Shown: piece after piece, positions 11,401 to 19,734 of the stretch
Layout of the letters: each line of letters begins with the position of its first letter
Position numbering within the stretch: position 1 is the stretch's first letter
From: Alligator mississippiensis
Lineage: Eukaryota; Chordata; Crocodylia; Alligatoridae
Direction: 5' to 3'
DNA length: 64,000 bases
Assembly (NCBI RefSeq): GCF_030867095.1
Contig: NC_081831.1
Span: 21,304,001-21,368,000 of the forward strand
The notes under the pieces: generated by a model
What the model saw: the letters and a program-made list of their open reading frames with translations, nothing else
Told to the model about the DNA's origin: nothing
Database searches by the model: none
Program-made: the position numbers and the translations under genes

Positions 11401-12378
11401 GCTGTACCCCTCACCACAATGTGCAGCACTGGCCCCACCCAGCACCAGCACCAGGCATGAGTGCCCCAAGCACCCCCACCTGCTGCTTCTGCTGCTGCCA
11501 CCACCTGCTGGGGCTGCATGCCATGTGGGGAGTGTGGGGAGATTCCCTCACCCCCACCACCTTCCCTCACACCCACATGCTGCCCAACCAGGCTTCACAG
11601 TCCCATTGCCCCCCTAGGCAAGGGCTCCTTTCTGCCATCAGCCCCAGCCCCACGCTCCTGCCCACTTGCAGCTCTGCCACTTCCCTACCTGCTGCCCAGA
11701 GCACCCGGGAGATGAAGCAGAGCAGGTCCCCAGGTGCTACAGCACTGGAGGCAACAGCCCCACCCAAAAGCTGCCTCCTGGCCAGGCCAGGTGCTTCTGC
11801 CCATGAGGGTGGGAGTGAGGTGCAATAGAGTATGTTTGGGCCAGGGGAGGGAGGGGGGAACAGGGTGTACACATGGGCGCCTTGCTCCCATCCTCATGGG
11901 TGGAAGGGCTAGACAGGGTACAATTTGCTGGTGGGCCCCGTGGGTCATTTGAAAGTGCTTGGTGGGTGCCCGCAGGCTGTATTTTGCCTGTCCCTGTTGT
12001 GGAGACACAAGAAGCAGCGCCTGAATGAACTAGGCAGTGGGTGGCTGAATTAACTATAAATCTATCGATTGGTGTGGTTCAGAGTCTTACCTACAGAGAT
12101 GCAGCTTAATGACCTTGACCTGACCTGGAGATGCAAAAGTCCCATTCCTACCCCCTCTGCAGTCTGATTCAAATCCAGGGCAATTTGCTTTCCAGAGGAG
12201 TAAAGCACCCTCATTCCTGCTGTTTCTAAGTGTTCCAACCCTACCCATAATATCTTTCCATCTCTCTTTTCTACTCTAGATCCAGCAGTTTATCCAGGAT
12301 CTCTCAGACATCTGGGCAGAGGTAAAAAAGAAGGACATGCAAAACCGAGTGCAGGCGGTTATGCCAAAGGATGTATAA
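5373..12378 (+). CDS. CCDC42, coiled-coil flagellar protein
   Basis: This is the complete coding region, with seven exons: 5373-5449, 5970-6075, 6329-6433, 7204-7401, 8666-8887, 10195-10353 and 12280-12378. The exons total 966 nt, about 321 residues plus TAA, close to the 316 residues of human CCDC42. All junctions are GT-AG. Intron 1 is phase 2 and the rest are phase 0. Diagnostic stretches include [14 protein letters not shown] (exon 3), [10 protein letters not shown] (exon 5), [16 protein letters not shown] (exon 6) and [10 protein letters not shown] (exon 7). The protein is charged, almost wholly alpha-helical coiled coil, with the DUF4200 domain expected over exons 2-4. It has no signal peptide or membrane segment. 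Known family role: basal body, manchette and axoneme of spermatids, required for sperm tail formation in mouse. The paralogue CFAP73 (CCDC42B) fits less well. ATG 5373 is the first start; ATG 5382 has the stronger Kozak context. Confidence 0.95.
5450..5969 (+). other. CCDC42 intron 1
   Basis: The first part (about 5,460-5,690) is strongly C/T-rich. No further exon was seen in it. Confidence 0.85.
5970..6075 (+). CDS. CCDC42 exon 2
   Basis: The acceptor TTCTGGCAG precedes 5970 and the donor GTGAGA follows 6075. The exon completes the split codon and encodes a segment ending near [18 protein letters not shown], which aligns with the start of the DUF4200 region. Its 106 nt return the frame to phase 0. 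It is too short for simple ORF calling. Confidence 0.88.
6329..6433 (+). CDS. CCDC42 exon 3
   Basis: A pyrimidine-rich acceptor (TTTTTTCTCCATCTCTAG) precedes 6329 and the donor GTACAAG starts at 6434. It encodes 35 residues including [20 protein letters not shown], a strongly conserved coiled-coil stretch. Confidence 0.93.
6434..7203 (+). other. CCDC42 intron 3
   Basis: No repeat or exon is recognised inside it. Confidence 0.85.
7204..7401 (+). CDS. CCDC42 exon 4
   Basis: Encodes 66 residues beginning [13 protein letters not shown] and ending in KVVEVSE. The donor GTAAGT is strong. The acceptor GCATTGCAAG has a weak pyrimidine tract, but homology fixes the boundary. Confidence 0.92.
7402..8665 (+). 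other. CCDC42 intron 4
   Basis: The 5' half (about 7,490-7,960) is unusually purine- and CA-rich, with repeated CCAG and ACAGAAC boxes. It may be an old dispersed repeat, but no family was recognised. Confidence 0.8.
8666..8887 (+). CDS. CCDC42 exon 5
   Basis: Encodes 74 residues from [15 protein letters not shown] to RARSDVIRR. The acceptor ATGCAG precedes 8666 and the donor GTAAGG follows 8887. It is the largest coding exon and entirely coiled coil. Confidence 0.93.
8888..10194 (+). other. CCDC42 intron 5
   Basis: Contains a probable old CR1/L3-like fragment at about 9,390-9,600. Nothing else was recognised. Confidence 0.8.
9390..9600 (-). mobile_element. Possible ancient CR1/L3 fragment
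   Basis: The order of phrases (CTTCCACCATCTCCTAGGGAG, then GATGTTCAGCATGC, then AATTTAAATTTATTAC) follows the antisense 3' region of old CR1/L3-type LINEs. It is heavily diverged and there is no reading frame. Confidence 0.4.
10195..10353 (+). CDS. CCDC42 exon 6
   Basis: Encodes 53 residues from [20 protein letters not shown] to DTHKQLDM, the most conserved part of the protein. A strong polypyrimidine acceptor (CCCCTCTCTCTTCAG) precedes it and the donor GTAGAG follows. Confidence 0.95.
10672..10679. repeat. 8-bp target-site duplication, left
   Basis: TTGTGGAG directly precedes the hAT-like element and is repeated exactly at 11,997-12,004. Confidence 0.85.
10680..11996. mobile_element. hAT-like non-autonomous element in CCDC42 intron 6
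   Basis: The ends are CAGGGGCAGGCAATTATTTT on the left and, read on the other strand, CAGGGACAGGCAAAATAC on the right. These are short imperfect inverted repeats of the CAGGG type usual in hAT transposons. The flanks carry a perfect 8-bp duplication, the hAT target-site length. The 1,317-bp interior is G- and GT-rich (about 10,990-11,180) and then C-rich, and encodes no transposase. The element lies in intron 6 and touches neither splice site. Confidence 0.85.
11997..12004. repeat. 8-bp target-site duplication, right
   Basis: TTGTGGAG, identical to 10,672-10,679. Confidence 0.85.
12280..12378 (+). CDS. CCDC42 exon 7 (terminal)
   Basis: Acceptor TTTTCTACTCTAG. Encodes [18 protein letters not shown] and a short C-terminal tail, then TAA at 12,376. 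The tail is slightly longer than in human, which accounts for the extra residues. An internal GTAAAA after WAE looks like a donor, but the conserved KKK continues beyond it, so it is not used. Confidence 0.92.
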   Translation: MQQFIQDLSDIWAEVKKKDMQNRVQAVMPKDV

Positions 12379-12536
12379 GAGAAACGTCCAGCTATTCCTC
12401 CTCTGCCAGAAGAAGGCTAAGCCAATTGAGAAAAGAAAAGAAAGTGGCATCAGGGAAGCTACAGACTCGTTCATATTGCACCTTTCTATCCCCCATGGTT
12501 CTTATTTTCTGCAGAACTACAAAAAACTTCCAGGCT

Positions 12537-12542
12537 ATTAAA
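12537..12542 (+). promoter_or_regulatory. CCDC42 poly(A) signal ATTAAA
   Basis: ATTAAA lies about 160 bp after the stop codon and is followed some 30 bp later by a GT-rich element (TGTGTGGTTTGTTT, 12,571-12,584). That is the usual arrangement of signal, cleavage site and downstream element. It implies a short 3' untranslated region ending near 12,560. Confidence 0.7.
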
Positions 12543-12696
12543 AACAGACCCTAAAATGCCTTATCATTTCTGTGTGGTTTGTTTCACACACAACATAAAA
12601 ATCAATCTCAGACCTGCTCACCCCAAAGTGCCATGGTGACACATCCTTTTTGACACTAAAGGGGAGGGAGTTTCTGAATGAGGAAAGAGAACTTGG

Positions 12697-13729
12697 ATGG
12701 TGGATGGGTCAGTTTCAACCTGGAAGGGTGTGGGCAGTGGGGTCCCGTAGGGCTCGGTCCTTGGACCGATACTCTTTAATGTCTTTATCAGTGACTTGGA
12801 CGAGGGAGTGAAATGTACTCTGTCCAAGTTTGCAGATGACACAAAGCTATGGGGAGAGGTGGACACGCCGGAGGGCAGGGAACAGCTGCAGGCAGACCTG
12901 GACAGGTTGGACAAGTGGGCAGAAAACAACAGAATGCAGTTCAACAAGGAGAAATGCAAAGTGCTGCACCTAGGGAAGAAAAATGTCCAGCATACCTACA
13001 GCCTAGGAAATGACCTGCTGGGTGGCACAGAGGTGGAAAGGGATCTTGGAGTCCTAGTGGACTCCAAGATGAACATGAGTCGGCAGTGTGACGAAGCCAT
13101 CAAAAAAGCCAATGGCACTTTATCGTGCATCAGCAGATGCATGACGAGTAGGTCCAAGGAGATGATACTTCCCCTCTATCAGGCACTGGTCAGACCGCAG
13201 TTGGAGTACTGCGTGCAATTCTGGGCGCCACACTTCAAGAGGGATGCGGATAACCTGGAGAGGGTCCAGAGAAGGGCAACTCGTATGGTTAAGGGCCTAC
13301 AGACCAAGCCCTACGAGGAGAGACTAGAGAAACTGGACCTTTTCAGCCTCCGCAAGAGAAGGTTGAGAGGCAACCTTGTGGCTGCCTATAAGTTCATCAC
13401 GGGGGCACAGAAGGGAATTGGTGAGTATTTATTCACCAAGGCGCCCCTGGGGGTTACAAGAAACAATGGCCACAAGCTAGCAGAGAGCAGATTTAGATTG
13501 GACATTAGGAAGAACTTCTTCACAGTTCGAGTGGCCAAGGTCTGGAACGGGCTCCCAAGGGAGGTGGTGCTCTCCCCTACCCTGGGGGTCTTCAAGAGGA
13601 GGTTAGACGAGTATCTAGCTGGGGTCATCTAGACCCAGCACTCTTTCCTGCTTATGCAGGGGGTCAGACTCGATGATCTATTGAAGTCCCTTCTGACCCT
13701 AACATCTATGAATCTATGAATCTATGAAC
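12697..13729 (+). mobile_element. CR1 LINE, 5'-truncated 3' end
   Basis: This copy retains the 3' third of CR1 ORF2: the open frame 12,796-13,632 covers the region with FADDTKLWGEV and QALVRPQLEYC. It then has a short 3' UTR ending in ATCTATGAATCTATGAATCTATGAA. It belongs to the same subfamily as the near-complete copy at 54,925-58,272. CR1 copies are normally 5'-truncated in this way. It inserted just downstream of CCDC42. Confidence 0.95.
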
Positions 13730-15481
13730 TTCCCAACAAACCCAACAGCAACAAGAAGCCATGGGCAGGCTGGGACAGATACTATTCCCATGTTAGTCCC
13801 TGCAGCAGTAAATCACTGCAGTAACCAGTCCCCCAGTTACTGGTCCCTATTGCTGATTTGCTGCAGCTCCCTCTGGGCTTCCCAGGGCTCCAGCGGCAGT
13901 GATCTAGATGTGCAAAGCCTGGCTGGCAGCCGGAGCATGGCTCTAGCCAGTCAGGCTCTGGTTTCAGGTGACGCACACTACCACCATGTGCACCACCCCA
14001 CTTTTTTCCTGGTACAGGTTTTTTGAAACTGGGATTTCTCAGTGTCAAAAAAAAACCTCACCATGTTGCAAAATAGCAGCACAACGAATGCCTGCATGTG
14101 TGGTGTGTGCAGTTTGTGCAGTTTGCAGCACCACAGATGGGTCTGCGGCACCGCAAACTGCACGTGCACACTCGTCAGGATGTGCCCCATTAGTCCAAAT
14201 ACCAATAGAACTTTCTTCTGGCTGAAAGGAGGCAAAGGATTCAAGCCTGTGAAAGGAAAGGAAACCAAGAAGGAAGATGGAGAAGGAACATCAGGGAAAC
14301 AGCTGGTCTTCATAACACTCACTGAACGTGAGACAAGCAAGAGTTGTGGAAGATGGGACTGTTGTAGTTAGTAAGCAATTGCCAGCACTAGTCTCAGTTC
14401 ATCCAGGTCCCAGAGAGCAGAAGCCTAGAAAGAAGGAGGAGCCAGAAAATGGGGACTCAGTTTCCCATTGGCCTTGAAATAGCATTCAGAATTACAAAGC
14501 AATCTGGCATTACCACTTTCCCTACAAACTTCCCCATCCTCAGAAAAACCTCAAATTGATAACCAAGAAGGATTAACCATTTAGAACAGTACCATCATAG
14601 CTGTAAGGTTAAATTGATACAGTTAAACCAATATAACCCCAGTGAAACATTTTTAATTCTTTTTACCAGTCTCCTCTTTGGATATTAATTGTGTCTTTCA
14701 GTGTGATTTGGCAGGACCCCAGGGGATTTAGGCACATGGGACTGCCAGCATCACCCAAGATCAGTATAATTTTAGCTCTAGTGATGGAAATGCCTTTAAA
14801 CCCAGGTCCTTGTGATAACAGAAGGAAACCAATATTCATTTTCTAGGAAAGCTTTAAGACAGTCTTTGGATAATGCCAGAGAACTGATCAGAGGCAGGCA
14901 AACCACCAAGGTGAAGATGTCTCCTTTTTCCCTTTGTTTTTGACATCTAAGGTAAAGTTCTCCATTAGTAAAATATACCTGTGTGAGCCAAGGGCTGTTT
15001 GTCAGAAGCATTCTGCACAGAAGCTTTAGGGTATGATCCATGGCCTCTCTGCAATGTGTAAATGAATTGATGAACACAAGTGACAGGGCTTCAACAGGAC
15101 CTGCCAGAAAGGTTTTGTTTTTTCCAAATGGAGACTAGAGGGTAGGGAGAGGTTACGGGCCAAGTATTTGTGTAGCCAACGTGATACAAGTACCATATCT
15201 TAACGACACTGCTTCCACCTTTCTGTCTTGCTCTCATGCCTTCTTTTTCTTTCCCTCTGCTCTTCTCTCTGTCACTTTCCTACACCCATTTAAACATATG
15301 CTCTTTTCATACCTTCCCTTTGTTTCTACATTTCTTTCTTTCCTTCCATAGTGGAACAAAATCTGCCCATTTTCTTCCTCTACCATTTCTATTGGCCCAG
15401 AGCAGGATTTCCTCTTTAACTGGTTTATAGCGTTTCCTGAGCCAGCTACACAGTATCGCTGAAGAGCACATCCAGATACCC
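13730..15481. other. Intergenic, no gene recognised
   Basis: No coding exon seen. At about 14,100-14,170 a compact inverted repeat (GTGCAGTTTGCAGC against GCACCGCAAACTGCAC) could form a hairpin and may mark a small MITE. Confidence 0.45.
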
Positions 15482-15486
15482 TCCTG

Positions 15487-16467
15487 TAACAGGGGGCCTT
15501 CTTGGGTCCAATTTTCCAGTGGCCCGCCCACCTGTTTCTGGGCTAACCGTCCACCACACCCTGTTGTTAATTATTTAATTGATGTTAATAAAGCAGGAGG
15601 CTGCCCATTTCTTGCCCCAATGCAAGGGAGTGCCATCTGCAGCTCCGTTCCTCCCCTACACTGCACCCAAAGCCTCACAGATGGCATCCAGATGTTATCC
15701 ATATCACTGGCCCTGCACTGGGCCCCAGAATCCTACTAGGTAAACTCCACTTAGATCCCTCCATTCAGGTGGCCTATTCTGTCTTCATTCCCGGCTGCAT
15801 GGCTCAGGAAGCGGCTTCCCCTTATGGGTGTGGTCCCCCCAGGACCTTTGGCTCTACTGGCCCTGGCCCACCTCCAGGCCAGTCGGAGCCCCAGGCCCTC
15901 AGCTCTGGGCATCCTTCACAGTGGGCTCCCGGCCCTTCGGCCCTTCCGGTCCTGGCCCCAGCATGGACCAGTCGGGGGATGTTCAGACAGGCCTGAGTCT
16001 ATGGCCCCACTCTCCCACTGGGGCCCACCTTCCAGACCCTACACGGGGTGTAACCCACCCAGTTGTGGGAGCTGGGGTTAAGGTGCCCCAACCCAACTTT
16101 CACCAGGGTGGTAACTAGCCTGGCATTTCCTGGGGGCTCCTGCGCCACTGGGAGCCCCACCAGGCCACTCACTCCCAGCAGGGCATAGTTTTAGGTCATG
16201 CCGAGGACCAGGACCAGGACCAGGACCAGGACCAGGACCAGGACCAGGACCAGGACCAGGACCAGGACCCTCCTTACCATCCCCTACAGTTCCTCCCTTA
16301 CCTCCAGATGATACCTACAGCCAGGCAATGTAGTTGCCCGGCCTCCAGCAGCAGAATGCCCTGTTTATATGGGCAGCACTGAATCTAAAATGGCTGCCCT
16401 CATCAGGCACCTGCTGGCTGCCAGCTCCAGACCCTTAAAGTGGCAGCACAAGCAGTGCCCTGCCACA
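15487..16467 (-). mobile_element. Probable solo LTR, TGTRGCAGGG family
   Basis: The segment is bounded by TG...CA ends and an exact 5-bp duplication CCTCC (15,482-15,486 and 16,468-16,472). On the minus strand it begins TGTGGCAGGGCACT and ends CCTGTTACA. The same start (TGTAGCAGGGCACT) and end occur in the element at 24,363-25,700, so this is a family. The minus strand has a TATAAA-like box about 110 bp from its start and ATTAAA about 85 bp from its end, fitting an LTR. A TIR transposon with a 5-bp target cannot be excluded. Confidence 0.5.
16204..16269. repeat. (GGACCA)n microsatellite
   Basis: About eleven hexamer copies lie inside the probable solo LTR. Confidence 0.96.
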
Positions 16468-16884
16468 CCTCCCCATACCTGCCTGCCTGACCTCAAACTT
16501 TGGAATGATTCCCAGAGCCACAGGACTGTCCCAAGGATTTTTGAATTGTTGGCTAAGCATGGCCATAGTGCCACAGTTATATCCAAAGCTGGGAAAGTGA
16601 TGCTGACTAGCAAAAATGTGGAAGAAAAGGAGGGAGGCCTATTCAGGCAGGCCGTAGTAAAGACCAGTCTTGAGCCTCAATGTTGTTCAAATTTCATTAA
16701 AAAGTCCACTGAATGCCATTTTTTATCCAAATGATTCAGAGACACTAGATGGACAGAGGGTGATAGGGATCAGTGTCTATCAAGGCCAGTCAACCCATGC
16801 ATTATATCTGTTGGACCCTTGTCAGCTGTCAGCTCCACTGAGGGGCTTAAGGCTGACTTCATGCCAGGAGAGATAGAAGCAAAA

Positions 16885-16985
16885 GACAAGGTAGATTTGA
16901 ACCTTATAGACTAACTAAATCAGAGATGCATAAGCTTTCATAAAGCAGCAGCTTCATCAGGTGTTGGAGAGGCACAGGCCAGGCT
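16885..16985. repeat. Dispersed amniote repeat fragment
   Basis: The phrase order CTTATAGACTAACTAAATC, then GCATAAGCTTTC, then CAGCTTCATCAGGTG matches a dispersed repeat seen across sauropsid genomes. I could not name the family. Confidence 0.4.
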
Positions 16986-17039
16986 GAGCAGGATGAGGGA
17001 CACAGCACCAGCCAAAGACACAGCATCATTTACAGCCTG

Positions 17040-18420
17040 TTGAAGAAGTGGGACCCAAGCTGTCTTGTGTTGATGCTGCTCTTCAACTGTGCAAGGAGTT
17101 TCATCACATGCCCATCTCCTGAAAGAAGACCATGACCATGTTCATCCATAAAAAAGGTGAGCAACTGGAGGCCCATTGCCCTGTAGTCCACCATGTACAA
17201 ACTCTCTGATGGCTACATCACAGCCTAGCTCACGGACTGGGCAATGAAGAGAAATGCCATTGGTCTGAACCAGAAAAGCTTCATTTCCAATGAAGGTTGC
17301 TACAAACACGACCTTTTGCTGCAGATGATGCTTGATGACACTCAGAGAGCAAGACATCAATGCATGGTGGCGTGTCTTATCTTTCCAATTGCTTTGGCTT
17401 GATGGCCCACCAGCACATCTTCAGCATCCTCTAAGAGCTGAAGATGATGGCCCAGTTCCTCCAGTTGGGGAGGAGTAAAACATCTATGCCACCACTATCT
17501 GGTTATTGGAGAGCAATATATGAGACATACTGATCTGGACTGGGATGAAGCAAGGCTGTCCTCTCAGCTCCATGGTTCCCAACTTGCTCACAGAGCTCCT
17601 CAACAGAGAAATCACTGAGGACCCAGGAAAGTTTAACCTCTACAGATAAAACTGCCTATCCTAGCCTAGGCAGATATCAGCGGGACACTGACCGCCACAG
17701 GCCCCTTGTTTTGCATGTGGTAGGTTAGGGTGCTTCTGGTATCTTTGGAAAATATGCCTTGTAGTTGTGCAATAGGGATGCTTGTGCAGTTTTAGGAATA
17801 AGTCAGACAGAGATTTATATGGCATGGTTTGGATAGGGATGATTCTGCCTCCGGAGGTCCTTTCTGGCCCTGCTTTTCTATTAATCTCTGACTTTAGTCC
17901 TCACAAATAAACCCCAAAACTCCACAGGATGCTAGACATCAGCTCAAACCTCCATTTCAACTCATACAAATATGCCTTGCTACATACTGACTACAGAAAA
18001 AAGAAACTCTATTATGGCCACCACCATCAAGATCCAAGGCAAGACCATGAGGCACCTAAAGGACGGTGATACCTACCTCCACCTGTGCATGCCCACAGGC
18101 CACTGTGCAAGATTCTGGAGGACACTACCCTGGGAATCATAGGATTTCCACAAGGCTGACTCCTTCCTGCTGGCACACCTTCCTCATCTCCTGTATCTGA
18201 TTTGTCTCAAGGGGCTCAGCAATTCCAAAACACCTCTCAAGAAAGCAGAGATTGAGATTACATGGTTCCTTAAGAACTGAATGAGCCTGCCACTGCAGGC
18301 TAGCAACAAGCTCCTGCATAACCTCTACCAGCAGGGTGGATGCCGATTTCCCTTGCTGAGATGTTACAATAGTGGCCCATGCCTTCTGCCTCCCGACTTT
18401 CCCTGATGAACTGGTGAGCA
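17040..18420 (+). mobile_element. Degraded R2-like LINE, interrupted by CR1
   Basis: Translated fragments in shifting frames follow the R2-clade reverse transcriptase in order. They are NWRPIAL (about 17,162), NEGCYKHDLLLQ (about 17,290), the RT box GMKQGCPLS (about 17,542), then, beyond a CR1 insertion, IQGKTMRHLKDGDTYLHL (about 18,030) and a C-terminal segment with LLHNLYQQGGCRFPLL (about 18,310). The catalytic YADD region near 17,660 is broken by a stop and a missing base triplet. Many frameshifts and stops make it inactive. R2 elements normally insert in 28S rDNA; no rRNA sequence is seen here. Confidence 0.75.
17680..17915 (+). mobile_element. CR1 3' tail inside the R2-like relic
   Basis: The segment resembles the 3' tail at 41,043-41,230: TTGTAGTTGTGCA, then GGGATGATTCTGCCT, then GGTCC, then TTTCTATTAAT. 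It matches the usual CR1 3' UTR layout. The R2-like reading continues on both sides, so the CR1 copy inserted later. Confidence 0.6.
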
Positions 18421-18429
18421 GCACTGCTA

Positions 18430-19490
18430 CAGGCCAGCACCCAGCACTGCTAGGTGAATGCCTGTTTGAGAACGTGTGTGTGTGTTCATGTGAATGTAGC
18501 ATAAGTATGTGAGAGCTTGGTGTGTGCATGCTCAGCAGGTCCTGATGACAGACTGATGCACAATATGTGGTGAGGGAATAAAAACTAAAGACAGCATACT
18601 ACAGTGAGTGGAAAGTAGGGATAACTTGAAAATTTCCTTTGTGTTCACCACCTTAAGCAGGAGGATTGGGGGCATCAGAGGTTAGAGACTCCAGGCAGTT
18701 AAGAAAAATGTAAGAAGCCCCAAAGACATCAGGTGTGGAGTGACAAGGCCTGTATTTCTCAAGCTCCCAAGCAGAACTGCAGGAAACCTGCCAGGTTCAT
18801 TTCAAGGAGTGCATTTCTTGTCATTGCTTGGGGTTCACAAGCCCTCTGACTTTCAATATCCTGTAAACTACAATTCTGAAAGCAAAACTCACTCGCGTGT
18901 TGTGAATGTTGCTTCGGTTCACATTAAAACCGACAGTTTTCCTCAGTTCCATACAGTGTCACAAACTCTCCAGGATCTTATGATATTTGGTGATGTTTCA
19001 TAAAGCCTAGAGTCTTGTGATTATGTGAGAATCTCCACATTCATTAAAACAATAAAACAAGATCTAGCCCTCATGGGTTGTGAATAAAAGGCCAAGAGCT
19101 TGAAAAGCTCAGAAATGAGAAAAGCAGGTACAAATACCAGAAACCTGATAAAGAAGGCCATGCATTCTAAAGCTCGTCTAACTGTATCCCCAGTCTTGCA
19201 GTTGGTCCAATAACAAAGACCACCCAGAAAAATCCTTGCCTCTCACACAGAATCCCAAATGCTCGTGATTTCGGGGCTCTGACTCAAAAGTCTGCAATTG
19301 AAGTTTATGTGGGGCCACATCATTTTATGAAGACCCAGTGCATTTACCTTGCATTCTCTCTTGCTGGAACAGACCCTGGATGAATATGAAAAGCTCTGGT
19401 GAAGTTTGTGTCACAGCTGAGAGGGGTGCCTGAAAAGTGTTGGTAACATCTTCCTGAGTTGGAGGTTAATTCTACCTCAGCCCCAAATTC
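18430..19490. other. Intergenic, no gene recognised
   Basis: No exon, RNA gene or repeat family recognised. Confidence 0.5.
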
Positions 19491-19494
19491 ATAA

Positions 19495-19728
19495 CAGCAC
19501 TGGTTTTCAACCTGTGGTCCATTGACCCCTGTGGTTCCACAGACCTCTGTGGGTCTACAGACTATGTCTAAGGGGTCCATGAAAGATGATAATGATCAAC
19601 CAAAAGTATGTGAATACCCACACTTACAATTCAAAGGGGTCCGCACCTTCATTAGAAATTTCCAAAGGGGTCCATATCTCCATATCTCCAAATGAAAAAA
19701 AAACATTGAAAACCACTACATTAGAGAA
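19495..19728. mobile_element. hAT-type MITE
   Basis: The left end ACTGGTTTTCAACCTGTGGTC and the right end CATTGAAAACCACTA are inverted repeats of the 'TGGTTTTCAACC' kind typical of hAT MITEs. The interior repeats GGGGTCC boxes. Target duplications are no longer clear. Confidence 0.6.
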
Positions 19729-19734
19729 ACTTTG

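Noticed and set aside
5373..12378. Identity as CFAP73 (CCDC42B)
   Set aside because: The conserved segments ([16 protein letters not shown], the MEEEDL start, the [10 protein letters not shown] end) and the length fit CCDC42 better than its paralogue.
12796..13632. Possible independent gene of 278 codons
   Set aside because: It is the C-terminal part of CR1 ORF2 within a 5'-truncated LINE.
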